DNA of 13,863 nt from Methylococcaceae bacterium (GTDB lineage Bacteria > Pseudomonadota > Gammaproteobacteria > Methylococcales > Methylomonadaceae), in the NCBI GenBank assembly GCA_030618325.1, contig JAUXDP010000054.1, positions 1 to 13,863 of the forward strand, read 5' to 3'. Shown here piece after piece: positions 6,749 to 13,863 of the stretch. Position 1 is the stretch's first letter, and each line of letters opens with the position of its first letter. The position numbers were made by a program, and so were the translations under genes. The notes under the pieces were generated by a model, which was given only the letters and a program-made list of their open reading frames with translations, was not told the origin of the DNA and made no database searches.

Positions 6749-7138
6749 ATGAAATTAATTATCAAGAAACTGTTTCCCATTACCCTATTGTTATTAAGCG
6801 GCTGTGCGCACCAATATGGTCTTCATTCAAGTAGAGCGTACTCTCGAGATAGCTATAGTAATTTCGGGGCTTACTATTACAAAAACCATGATCATAGTTA
6901 TAAGTCTCGAGGATATCCGCATGACTGGAATAGGCGATATCCTCAACACCATTATTATGGGTCAGATCATAACTACCATGAAAATAAACACCATAATAGG
7001 CACTACAATGATGAGCACCAGTATAGAAGGAACAGATCAAAACATAATCACCATGATGATGGAAGGCATGATAGAAGCAGGCGAAAGAGGAAAAAACCTC
7101 GATTTTTTAAACCTTTTTTTATTCCATTTTTTGATTAA
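6749..7138 (+). CDS. Histidine- and tyrosine-rich putative lipoprotein
   Basis: A 129-residue protein I do not recognise. Residues 1-18 form a lipoprotein signal with a basic start (KLIIKK), a hydrophobic core and the lipobox LLSGC, which would lipidate Cys19. The mature part has about 17 histidines and 14 tyrosines, many in pairs or alternating (NHDH, QHHYY, KHHNRHY, NHHDDGRH), and ends with a very basic RRKRKKPR and then an aromatic tail rich in Phe. Such composition suggests metal binding or a surface-exposed low-complexity protein. The start is ATG 6749, eight bases after a full GGAGG; a GTG at 6734 is not needed. The CAT/CAC-rich DNA opens long frames in other registers, which I regard as shadows; the signal peptide and lipobox favour this frame. 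It stands alone, convergent with the HIT-protein gene. Function is unknown. Confidence 0.68.
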   Translation: MKLIIKKLFPITLLLLSGCAHQYGLHSSRAYSRDSYSNFGAYYYKNHDHSYKSRGYPHDWNRRYPQHHYYGSDHNYHENKHHNRHYNDEHQYRRNRSKHNHHDDGRHDRSRRKRKKPRFFKPFFIPFFD

Positions 7139-7195
7139 TTATTCTAGGTTTAAGGGCTATCCGTAGAACTAAGATAGATTTTAGAAAAACAGTAT

Positions 7196-7221
7196 GGTTT
7201 AAAACAAGAAGTTTTATAACC
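7196..7221 (-). terminator. Candidate terminator at a convergent junction
   Basis: GGTTTAAAAC and GTTTTATAACC pair over about 10 bp with one bulged base around the loop AAGAA. On the minus strand the hairpin lies seven bases after the HIT-protein stop and is followed within a few bases by TTTTT, so it may end the cyoE-HIT transcript. On the plus strand no T-run follows. The stem is AT-rich, hence only moderate support. Confidence 0.4.
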
Positions 7222-7227
7222 CTTGTC

Positions 7228-7671
7228 TCAATCTGCCATCAAATGAAAATGTAAATAGGCCACATCTTGTTTTCCAGGTCCGTTACACAATAATCTGTAG
7301 TTGATTATGCCATATTTATTGATTATCGTGGTCATTGCCGCAAACAAGTCTAGGAGATATTCATTGTCTTCCTCACTCAGTTCGCCAATATTCTTAATAT
7401 CCTTTTTGGGAACGAACATATAATGAATCTTGAATTTGGGTCTGGGATGTTCAAAAACGATGGTTTTGTCCGTTTCTAAAATGATATTGGGGATTAATCC
7501 GGGTACTTTCCTGACCACGACAGATGCAAATAACCCGGCTATTTCATTGGCGTCCCAACCATGCTTAGTGATATGAACAGTTAATAGTGATCTTGGTTTA
7601 GAATCAGTAAATAGTAGCTTGCCTACTAATATCCCTAATATAAACAATACTATGGCAAATGGATATGACAT
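7228..7671 (-). CDS. Membrane-anchored HIT-domain protein
   Basis: A 147-residue protein of the histidine-triad nucleotide hydrolase/transferase superfamily. Residues 3-21 form one hydrophobic helix, so the protein is probably tethered to the inner membrane. The HIT core runs from about 45 to the end: HYMFVPKKDIKNIGEL corresponds to the conserved 'VPKxHI' segment, then NYRLLCNGPGKQDVAYLHFHL at the C-terminus, here quoted in full up to its 20th residue region. The triad H-x-H-x-H is read as Tyr139-x-His141-x-His143, so the first histidine is replaced by tyrosine while the middle, normally nucleophilic, histidine is kept. The chain stops four residues after the motif. The gene follows cyoE by 39 bases on the same strand and is probably in one operon with it. 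Whether it hydrolyses nucleotides is open. Confidence 0.75.
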   Translation of the reverse strand: MSYPFAIVLFILGILVGKLLFTDSKPRSLLTVHITKHGWDANEIAGLFASVVVRKVPGLIPNIILETDKTIVFEHPRPKFKIHYMFVPKKDIKNIGELSEEDNEYLLDLFAAMTTIINKYGIINYRLLCNGPGKQDVAYLHFHLMAD

Positions 7672-7710
7672 GGTTTAGATTTGCTACAACTTCACTAACT
7701 CACTACATTT

Positions 7711-8613
7711 CTAATCTTGGAGGGAAGAATAAGACACAAAAAAATAATGATCAACTAGCAATGCAGCAAAAATAATCATTAAATAGATTATCGAAAAACC
7801 AAAAGTTTTCATTGCCGTTTTGTTGTCTTTAGACTGCATCATTTTTATTGCATAAAAAATAAAAGCGATGCCGAGGGGAACAGCTGTTGCCAGATAGATG
7901 AGGCCGCTCATACCCGTCAAGTAAGGCAACAAAGTCACAATTAACAATAAGATGGTATAAAGTAATATTTGCAAACGGGTAAACTCTGGCCCATGTGTTA
8001 CTGGTAGCATGGGGATATCCACTTTTGCGTATTCTTCCCTTTTGGCAATTGCTAATGCCCAAAAATGTGGCGGCGTCCAGACAAAAATTATTAAAAATAA
8101 TAGCAGTGCGTATGGGTGCACTTCACCGGTCATTGCAACCCACCCCAGAACCGGAGGCGCGGCTCCAGCTGCACCACCAATTACAATGTTTTGGGGGGTC
8201 ATGTGTTTTAAATATATCGTGTAAATAATGGCGTAACCTACCAGAGATAAAAGAGTAAGGACTGCCGTTAGAATGTTTACTTTAAAGATTAAAATCAGCA
8301 TCGAAATAATACCCAGAACCAAGGCAAAACTGATAACATGGTTTGAGCTCAATTCGCCCTTGGGTAAAGGTCGATTTTCAGTTCTGGACATTTCCGCATC
8401 CGCTTTCTGATCAAGAAAATGGTTAATAGCTGCTGCAGAAGAGGATGCCAAGGCAATCCCTAATGTACTATAAACAAACAACCCAAGCGGAGGTTGTCCC
8501 GGTATCGCAAGCAGCATGCCAACAACAGCCGTAAAAACAATCAATAAAACGACTCTGGGTTTACAGAGTTCAAGATAATTTTGCCAGGAAAGTGATACAG
8601 TTTCGTTTGCCAT
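7711..8613 (-). CDS. cyoE: Heme O synthase (protoheme IX farnesyltransferase)
   Basis: This polytopic inner-membrane UbiA-family prenyltransferase transfers a farnesyl group from farnesyl diphosphate to the vinyl side chain of protoheme, making heme O for terminal oxidases. The protein has 300 residues, the usual length. The first prenyl-diphosphate motif is N64-H-F-L-D68-Q-K-A-D72, followed by AEMSRTENRPLP, in which MxRTxxRPL is diagnostic. A second conserved stretch reads YLKHMTPQNIVIGGAAGAAPP by position about 135-155, and the third is PPHFWALAI with REEYAKVDIPML. Some eight to nine hydrophobic helices are apparent. No oxidase subunit or heme A synthase gene is next to it; its neighbour is the HIT protein downstream. 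It is divergent from the M16 gene at 8717 with about 100 bases between. The name ctaB is equally used. The assignment is secure. Confidence 0.93.
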   Translation of the reverse strand: MANETVSLSWQNYLELCKPRVVLLIVFTAVVGMLLAIPGQPPLGLFVYSTLGIALASSSAAAINHFLDQKADAEMSRTENRPLPKGELSSNHVISFALVLGIISMLILIFKVNILTAVLTLLSLVGYAIIYTIYLKHMTPQNIVIGGAAGAAPPVLGWVAMTGEVHPYALLLFLIIFVWTPPHFWALAIAKREEYAKVDIPMLPVTHGPEFTRLQILLYTILLLIVTLLPYLTGMSGLIYLATAVPLGIAFIFYAIKMMQSKDNKTAMKTFGFSIIYLMIIFAALLVDHYFFVSYSSLQD

Positions 8614-8716
8614 TGTTCAAATAAATTCCAACTTTTACAATATTGTATAGAATACATAGGAATTTATCGAGATTACCACAGTCCGAGATTAGGATGTTAT
8701 TTTTATAGGGGAAAAT

Positions 8717-10087
8717 ATGAAGTTCCAACTACTCACTATCATTATGTTAATGTTTCCTGTTTTCAGCCAAGCTGCTGACATTAAACCACAGGAACGTGTA
8801 CTCAGTAATGGTTTGAAAATTATTGTCAAAGAAGACCATCGCTCGCCGGTAGTGGTTTCACAAGTCTGGTATAAAGTGGGTTCCAGCTATGAGCCAGGTG
8901 GTATCACCGGCATCTCACATATGCTGGAACATATGATGTTTAAAGGTACGGACAAACATCCGCCTGGTGAATTTTCTCGGATCATTGCCGAAAATGGTGG
9001 CAATGAGAATGCCTTTACTGGACGTGATTATACCGCTTACTTTCAAACACTGGAAAAATCACGATTACCGATCAGCTTTGAACTAGAAGCGGATCGAATG
9101 CGTAATTTGCATTTACTGGCAGATGAGTTGATTAAAGAGCTTCAAGTTGTTACTGAAGAACGCAGAATGAGAACTGATGACAAGCCACGTTCAAAATTGC
9201 AAGAACATTTTAACGCGATGGCTTACTCAAATAGCCCTTATAAAAACCCAGTGATTGGTTGGCCAGCAGACATCGCCAGCTATAAAGTAAAAGACTTACA
9301 AGCCTGGTATGAGCGCTGGTATGCGCCGAACAATGCAACTTTGGTGGTAGTTGGTGATATTGTACCGGAAGAGGTATTCAAATTGGCTGAACAACATTTT
9401 GGGCCTTTAAAACCAAGCGACCTTGATCCTCTAAAAGTACAAACTGAAGTTAAACAATTGGGCGTTCGCCGCATGACCGTGAAGTTGCCCGCAACTCTAC
9501 CCTATATTTTAATGGGGTATAAGGTCCCTTCGTTAACAGCGCTAGAAAACGAGAAAGAAGCGTATGCACTTGAAGTTTTGGGAGGCATTCTGGATGGTGG
9601 CAATAGTGCACGCCTATCATCAAGACTTGTTCGTGGACAACAAATTGCAGTTTCTGCAGGAGCTGGTTACAGCCTGATTTCAAGATTACCTGGACTATTT
9701 TTACTAGATGCCACGCCAGCGAAAGGAAAAACAGTTTACGATATGGAATATGCCTTGAAGAAAGAAGTTGCTGACTTAAAGAGAAACTTGGTAACGTCTA
9801 AAGAATTAGCCCGAATAAAAGCTCAAGTTCTTTCTGGCGCTATTTATGAACGTGACTCAAACTTTTATCAGGCTATGCAGCTGGGGATGTTAGAAACCGT
9901 TGGCCTGGGCTGGCAAAAAGCAGATGACTATGTTGATAAAATCAATCAGGTCACACCTGAACAGGTACAAGAAGTTGCAAGAAAATATTTGATAGAAAAC
10001 CACTTAAACATAGCCTATCTAGATCCACAGCCAATGAAAAACACCGCTTCACGGAAAGTAACGAAAGGAGGTCGCCATGCAAATTAA
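8717..10087 (+). CDS. M16-family zinc peptidase, catalytic subunit
   Basis: A 456-residue secreted peptidase. Residues 1-19 are a signal peptide (hydrophobic core, then FSQA before the cut), so it acts in the periplasm. The inverted zinc motif HxxEH is present as HMLEH (H68, E71, H72), and the distal zinc-ligand glutamate lies in VVTEERR (E147 or E148), about 76 residues on as usual for M16. The C-terminal half carries the companion M16 domain with GGxxxSRLxxRLVR in the form GGNSARLSSRLVR, followed by a less typical RGQQIAVSAGAGY. The start at ATG 8717 has AGGGG seven bases before it. It overlaps the next gene by 11 bases; the downstream ribosome site AAAGGAGG is within its last codons. Known relatives work as heterodimers with an inactive partner. 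The substrate is unknown. Confidence 0.9.
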   Translation: MKFQLLTIIMLMFPVFSQAADIKPQERVLSNGLKIIVKEDHRSPVVVSQVWYKVGSSYEPGGITGISHMLEHMMFKGTDKHPPGEFSRIIAENGGNENAFTGRDYTAYFQTLEKSRLPISFELEADRMRNLHLLADELIKELQVVTEERRMRTDDKPRSKLQEHFNAMAYSNSPYKNPVIGWPADIASYKVKDLQAWYERWYAPNNATLVVVGDIVPEEVFKLAEQHFGPLKPSDLDPLKVQTEVKQLGVRRMTVKLPATLPYILMGYKVPSLTALENEKEAYALEVLGGILDGGNSARLSSRLVRGQQIAVSAGAGYSLISRLPGLFLLDATPAKGKTVYDMEYALKKEVADLKRNLVTSKELARIKAQVLSGAIYERDSNFYQAMQLGMLETVGLGWQKADDYVDKINQVTPEQVQEVARKYLIENHLNIAYLDPQPMKNTASRKVTKGGRHAN

Positions 10088-11378
10088 ATTATTACCTTTA
10101 TTTTTTTTATTATTCACCCAAACTTGTTTTTCTGCTGCAAAAATAGAGAGCTGGAATACCTCTCAAGGTAGCCGGGTTTACTATGTCCATACAGAAGGAC
10201 TACCGATGGTTGATATTGAGGTGGTTTTCGATGCGGGTAGTGCTCGGGATGGAAATCAACATGGTATTTCAGAACTAACATCAACAATGCTAGACACGGG
10301 TGCAGGCAAATGGAATGCCGATGATATAGCACAGCGATTTGAAAGTGTGGGCGCCATTTTTGGAGCAGGTAGTTCTAAGGATCGTGCTTGGCTTTCTTTG
10401 CGCACATTAACCCAACAGGATTTATTCACCAAAGCGTTGGCAACCATGCAGGCCATTTTGACCAAGCCTGCTTTTAACCCACAGGATTTTGAACGTGAGA
10501 AAAGTCGCACTCTGGCAGGATTAAAACACCGTGAGGAATCGCCCGGAGCATTAGCAGCTATTACTTATTCCAAAGCAGTCTTTGGAGATCATCCCTATGC
10601 TCATCCCGGTTCAGGTTTCATAGAAACGGTTGAAAAAATCACTACTGCTAATTTAGCTAATTTTTACAAACAATACTACGTCGCAGCAAATGCAATGATT
10701 GTTATTGTTGGTGATTTGAATAAACAACAAGCAAAACAAACTGCAGAAAAAATATTTGCTGATTTATCTATTGGCAAAAAACCTGAAGCTATTCCAACTG
10801 TCTCCATGCCTACCAAAGGAAAATTTCAGCATTTAGACTTTGAATCCACTCAAACCCATGTACTCTCGGGATTACCGGGCACTCATCGCAATGATGAAGA
10901 TTATTTTACCTTATATGTCGGCAACCATATATTGGGTGGTAGTGGTTTGGTATCTAAACTATTTAAAGAGGTCCGAGAAAAAAGAGGTTTGGCCTACAGT
11001 GCATCCAGTCATTTTGCACCTTACTTCAGAAAGGGTGCATTTACAATGGGTTTACAAACCCGAAATGATCAGACATCGAAAGCAGTAAAAGTTCTTACTC
11101 AAACTCTGCAAGATTTTATTGATCAGGGTCCAACAGAAGCCGAACTGATTGCCGCCAAAAAAAATATTAAAGGTGGTTTCGCCATGCGTATTGATACCAA
11201 TAGCAAGCTGACAAATTATGTTTCGATGATTGGGTTTTATAACAAACCTTTAAATTACCTGGATATCTTCCAGGAAAAAGTTGAAGCCGTGACCACAGCA
11301 TCAATAAAAGATGCCTTTAAAAGGCGGATTAATCCAAAGTTACTTCAAACTATCACCGTAGGCGGTAGTGAAAAATAA
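10077..11378 (+). CDS. M16-family protein, non-catalytic partner subunit
   Basis: A 433-residue secreted M16 homologue. Residues 1-20 are a signal peptide ending CFSA. At the place where the zinc motif should be, it reads GISELTSTML, so both histidines and the glutamate of HxxEH are missing and it should not bind zinc. It keeps the C-terminal substrate-binding features: ILGGSGLVSKLFKEVREKRGLAYSA around residues 280-305 in short form GGSG, KLFKEVREKRGLAYS, with the conserved Arg and Tyr. Such a split of roles (active plus inactive subunit) is known for bacterial M16B pairs and for the mitochondrial processing peptidase. It starts inside the end of the first peptidase gene after a very strong AAAGGAGG and its own last 11 bases contain the start of rsmD. 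A heterodimer with the upstream protein is inferred. Confidence 0.88.
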   Translation: MQIKLLPLFFLLFTQTCFSAAKIESWNTSQGSRVYYVHTEGLPMVDIEVVFDAGSARDGNQHGISELTSTMLDTGAGKWNADDIAQRFESVGAIFGAGSSKDRAWLSLRTLTQQDLFTKALATMQAILTKPAFNPQDFEREKSRTLAGLKHREESPGALAAITYSKAVFGDHPYAHPGSGFIETVEKITTANLANFYKQYYVAANAMIVIVGDLNKQQAKQTAEKIFADLSIGKKPEAIPTVSMPTKGKFQHLDFESTQTHVLSGLPGTHRNDEDYFTLYVGNHILGGSGLVSKLFKEVREKRGLAYSASSHFAPYFRKGAFTMGLQTRNDQTSKAVKVLTQTLQDFIDQGPTEAELIAAKKNIKGGFAMRIDTNSKLTNYVSMIGFYNKPLNYLDIFQEKVEAVTTASIKDAFKRRINPKLLQTITVGGSEK

Positions 11379-11925
11379 GCTTAGAATCATTGGTGGTGAA
11401 TGGCGTAGTAGACACATATTATTTTCCGATACACCCGAACTAAGACCCACACCAGCCCGGGTACGGGAAACCTTATTTAATTGGCTTCAATATGACATCG
11501 CTGGAAGCCGTTGCTTGGATTTATATGCAGGCAGTGGCGCTTTGGGTTTTGAATCGGCGTCACGAGGCGCGAAACAGGTCGTACAAGTGGAACAGGATCA
11601 ACAAGCTTGTCGGCAGTTAAAAACTAATGCGGATGCTTTTTCTGCCAACCAGATGAAGATTGTTAATTCTGAAGTATTCCGGTTTTTGGCAGGTGACCCT
11701 GATACATTTGATGTGGCTTTTCTCGACCCCCCTTTTGCAAAAGGATTAGCAGTACAAACTTGCGAATGGCTTGAAGATAAGGAATGGTTAGCGAAAGATG
11801 CAAAAATTTATCTGGAATCAGAATCTAACTTATCCTTAGAAAGAATTCCTGAAAACTGGAAATTATTACGAGAAAAACAGACTGGCGAAGTTTGCTATCG
11901 GCTATTTGAACGTACACACCGCTAA
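11368..11925 (+). CDS. rsmD: 16S rRNA (guanine966-N2)-methyltransferase RsmD
   Basis: RsmD methylates N2 of G966 in 16S rRNA, using S-adenosylmethionine, during assembly of the small subunit. The protein has 185 residues. The N-terminal part has IIGGEWRSR (8-16) and RPTPARVRETLFNWL (26-40), both hallmarks of the family; the SAM-binding motif I is LDLYAGSGALGFE (50-62), and the catalytic DPPF is at 120-123 in AFLDPPFAKG. The start codon is GTG 11368, within the last codons of the M16 partner gene (11-base overlap), which means translational coupling. The link of M16 peptidase genes and rsmD is frequent in gammaproteobacteria. creB starts ten bases after its stop, so it is likely part of the same transcript. 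The assignment is secure. Confidence 0.93.
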   Translation: MKNKLRIIGGEWRSRHILFSDTPELRPTPARVRETLFNWLQYDIAGSRCLDLYAGSGALGFESASRGAKQVVQVEQDQQACRQLKTNADAFSANQMKIVNSEVFRFLAGDPDTFDVAFLDPPFAKGLAVQTCEWLEDKEWLAKDAKIYLESESNLSLERIPENWKLLREKQTGEVCYRLFERTHR

Positions 11926-11935
11926 CGGAAACGTC

Positions 11936-12625
11936 ATGCCAAAAATTCTAATTGTTGATGACGAGCCTTCGATAATCGATATTATTTCTTTTGCCCTGGA
12001 AACCGAGGGATTCTCGACAATTTCATGTGCTACAGGAGGTGATGCACTAGTTGAAATTGAAGCTGTTGATTTTGATTTACTCATTCTGGATATTGGTTTG
12101 CCGGACATCAATGGATTCGAACTCGCTAAACGTATACGTAGTTCATCGCAAGTACCGATAATATTCTTGACAGCACGATCTAGCGAAATCGACAGAGTTG
12201 TCGGTTTAGAGCTTGGGGCAGATGATTATGTAACTAAACCGTTTAGCCCAAGAGAGTTAAGTGCAAGGGTTAAAGCAGTTCTTCGTCGAACGGTAACAAC
12301 GAATGCGCGAGAGGTAGTTACGACAGCCAAAGGCTCAGTTTTGTTCGGAATTGATGAACAAAAAATGCTGATCACTTACCACAACGAGCATGTAGAACTA
12401 TCCAGAATCGAATACCGTTTGTTAACAATCCTGGTGAAATCACCGGGCCGCGTTTACAGTCGAAATCAATTAATGGATCACGCCTGGGAACATTCTGGAG
12501 TCAGCTTAGATCGAACCGTGGATACCCACATCAAAACAATCCGTCAAAAGTTAAAATCGATAGACTCGAATCATGACCCTATCGTGACTCACCGCGGCAT
12601 CGGTTATGCTTTGCGGAATGATTAA
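11936..12625 (+). CDS. creB: Response regulator CreB (OmpR/PhoB type)
   Basis: DNA-binding partner of the CreC sensor kinase; in E. coli CreBC responds to carbon source and growth conditions, and in Aeromonas and Pseudomonas it has been tied to beta-lactamase control. The protein has 229 residues, equal to E. coli CreB as I remember it. The receiver domain shows the acidic pocket D8-D9, phosphoacceptor D52 in LILDIGLPD, T79 in FLTARS, and K101 in DDYVTKPFSPRE. The C-terminal winged helix carries SPGRVYSRNQLMD, then DRTVDTHIKTIRQKL and HRGIGYAL. The LDIGLPDINGFEL and THRGIGY stretches are CreB-like. ATG 11936 is chosen over the TTG at 11906 because the domain begins directly there and GGA lies six bases before it. 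It follows rsmD by ten bases. No creA is upstream. Confidence 0.87.
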   Translation: MPKILIVDDEPSIIDIISFALETEGFSTISCATGGDALVEIEAVDFDLLILDIGLPDINGFELAKRIRSSSQVPIIFLTARSSEIDRVVGLELGADDYVTKPFSPRELSARVKAVLRRTVTTNAREVVTTAKGSVLFGIDEQKMLITYHNEHVELSRIEYRLLTILVKSPGRVYSRNQLMDHAWEHSGVSLDRTVDTHIKTIRQKLKSIDSNHDPIVTHRGIGYALRND

Positions 12626-12627
12626 TA

Positions 12628-12714
12628 CCAATCCTAATAAGTTCTCCTATTTTCTTTCTCCTGCTGGAGAAGGCGAGGATGAGGAGGATTTAAATAAAAA
12701 CTTATTAGGATTGG
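12628..12714. repeat. 87-bp MITE/REP-like element with 16-bp terminal inverted repeats, between creB and creC
   Basis: CCAATCCTAATAAGTT (12628-12643) and AACTTATTAGGATTGG (12699-12714) are perfect inverted repeats. Inside lies TTCTCC-TGCT-GGAGAA (12656-12671), a short hairpin, followed by GGCGAGGATGAGGAGG, which resembles the widespread intergenic 'CTCTCCC..GGGAGAGGG..GGTGAGGG' repeats of proteobacteria. It contains no gene. It starts three bases after the creB stop. The right arm contains AGGA (12707-12710) eight bases before the creC ATG, so the element seems to provide the creC ribosome site. The overall shape (TIRs, small size, no coding) is that of a non-autonomous element; flanking target duplication is not clear. 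Confidence 0.7.
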
Positions 12715-12718
12715 AATA

Positions 12719-13863
12719 ATGAGTATACGAAGACGTATATTCCTCGGAATCATCGTACTTTTTAGTGTTGGATTTTATTTTTTAATTGATTTTATTGCTG
12801 ATGATATAGAACTGCGCTACCGGGAATCCACGGAAGAGCCTTTGGTCGATGCTTCACGAGTTCTAGCTGCCATTGCTTCCGCATCAATGGTTGATGAAAA
12901 AATTAATATCCCCCTATTCCGAGAAAGCTTCAAGGTTGTACACTCGCAAGTTTTTATTGCCCAAATATTTGGATTGATTAAACATAATGTTGATCTGCAT
13001 GTGTATATGACTGATCGTAATGGCATGGTTATTTTTGATTCTAATGACGGTCAAGATGAAGGACAAGATTATTCGGATTGGCGCGATGTTCATTTAACTT
13101 TACAAGGTGAATACGGTGCAAGAACCTCTCCCGTAGAGGGCGATGATGAAAAGAAAATGATCTATATTGCATCACCAATTTTTCGTGAAAATGATTTGAT
13201 CGGTGTACTTTCGGTAGGAAAACCTACGGATAGTTCCAGCCAGTTTGCCCTGGCCGCGCAAACAAAGTTGATTATCGGTGGTACGGTTGTATGTATCACA
13301 TTGATCGGCATTGGCTTGCTATTAGGCACGTGGGTAACTCATCCAATTCAAAGGCTTACAGAATACGTCAGAGCAGTTCGGGATGGCAAACGAGTAAAAA
13401 AGCCGAGACTGGGATCAAGCGAACTGGAAGAGTTGGGTATCGCCTTTGAACAGATGCGAGATGCGTTGGACGGAAAGAGTTATATTGAAAACTATGTACA
13501 AACACTGACCCATGAAATCAAAAGTCCGGTATCCGCTATTCGTGGTGCAGCTGAGCTTCTGAATGAAGATATTCCTCCCAAACAACGACAGGCATTTGTA
13601 CAGAATATTCATCTGGAATCTGACCGAATTTGGCAGATTGTGGATAATCTTTTATTACTGTCATCCTTGGAATCGCGAAAATATATCACTGCACCTGATC
13701 AACTTGCTGTTCAAGAGATACTCACCGAGATCAAAACAGCAATGACACCTCAGTTTTTAGCAAAAGATATTGATCTTCTCATTCAGGGAGATACACATTG
13801 TCAGATACAAGGTGAGTCAAATTTGATCCGCCTGGCTCTGATGAATATTCTTCAGAATGCAAT
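12719..13863 (+). CDS. creC: Sensor histidine kinase CreC (3' end outside the window)
   Basis: Inner-membrane kinase that phosphorylates CreB. About 381 codons are present of some 474 in the E. coli protein; the frame is open to the window end. Residues 6-23 are the first membrane helix (IFLGIIVLFSVGFYFLI region). The periplasmic sensor domain to about 180 has VYMTDRNGMVIFDS, GQDYSDWRDVHLTLQGEYGAR in pieces (GQDYSDW, LTLQGEYGAR) and IGVLSVGKP, all closely CreC-like. The second helix is about 184-206, then a HAMP linker, the GSSELEELGIAFEQMRD stretch, and the H-box LTHEIKSPVSAIRGAAELL with phosphoacceptor His265. The catalytic domain is cut at the N-box (MNILQNA). It begins five bases after the repeat element, whose arm gives its ribosome site. 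No creD can be seen here. Confidence 0.88.
   Translation, partial: MSIRRRIFLGIIVLFSVGFYFLIDFIADDIELRYRESTEEPLVDASRVLAAIASASMVDEKINIPLFRESFKVVHSQVFIAQIFGLIKHNVDLHVYMTDRNGMVIFDSNDGQDEGQDYSDWRDVHLTLQGEYGARTSPVEGDDEKKMIYIASPIFRENDLIGVLSVGKPTDSSSQFALAAQTKLIIGGTVVCITLIGIGLLLGTWVTHPIQRLTEYVRAVRDGKRVKKPRLGSSELEELGIAFEQMRDALDGKSYIENYVQTLTHEIKSPVSAIRGAAELLNEDIPPKQRQAFVQNIHLESDRIWQIVDNLLLLSSLESRKYITAPDQLAVQEILTEIKTAMTPQFLAKDIDLLIQGDTHCQIQGESNLIRLALMNILQNA

Noticed and set aside
6804..7166. A 120-codon plus-strand frame overlapping the His-rich lipoprotein, and an 86-codon minus-strand frame at 6780-7040
   Set aside because: Both arise from reading CAT/CAC-rich codons in other registers (giving Ile/Met/Thr-rich nonsense); neither has a good ribosome site, while the chosen frame has GGAGG, a signal peptide and a lipobox.
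1..13863. CRISPR array, rRNA genes, toxin-antitoxin pair or phage defence cluster
   Set aside because: No regularly spaced direct repeats, no rRNA-like stretch and no small paired genes with such features were seen on either strand.

Overview
The window looks like a chromosomal segment of a low-GC gammaproteobacterium. The grounds are an ArfB-type ribosome-rescue hydrolase close to the Escherichia coli protein, a CreB/CreC two-component pair, a paired M16 peptidase set leading into rsmD, a CvfB-like S1 protein and a DUF3622-type small protein. I could not fix the genus. Most of the window is ordinary, densely packed coding DNA. The unusual material lies in the intergenic regions and in a few accessory genes.

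Layout. Positions 1-107 hold the C-terminal end of what looks like a transposase. Positions 157-3026 (minus) hold a TetR repressor and an MMPL/RND exporter in one operon, by eye more AT-rich than the rest, with a palindromic operator over the promoter. Positions 3027-3365 are a non-coding stretch with several palindromes. Positions 3366-4849 (minus) hold a NitT/TauT/SsuBC-type ABC permease and ATPase without a binding protein. Positions 4908-6512 (+) hold arfB, a CvfB-like S1 protein and a DUF3622-like protein. Positions 6749-7138 (+) hold a histidine- and tyrosine-rich lipoprotein preceded by a leader inverted repeat. Positions 7228-8613 (minus) hold heme O synthase followed by a membrane-anchored HIT-domain protein. 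Positions 8717-12625 (+) form a tight chain: catalytic M16 peptidase, non-catalytic M16 partner, rsmD and creB. An 87-bp repeat element with 16-bp perfect terminal inverted repeats follows, and then creC, which runs off the window at 13863.

How the genes work together. TetR probably represses itself and the exporter. The two M16 proteins probably form a periplasmic heterodimer. CreC would sense a signal at the inner membrane and phosphorylate CreB. The repeat element sits between these two partners, and its right arm seems to supply the creC ribosome binding site. ArfB rescues stalled ribosomes, while the CvfB-like protein is an RNA-binding regulator.

I found no clear new multi-gene system. 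The best leads are the repeat inside the creBC operon, the HIT protein with an altered histidine triad and membrane anchor, the His/Tyr-rich lipoprotein with its leader hairpin, and the palindrome-rich gap at 3027-3365.
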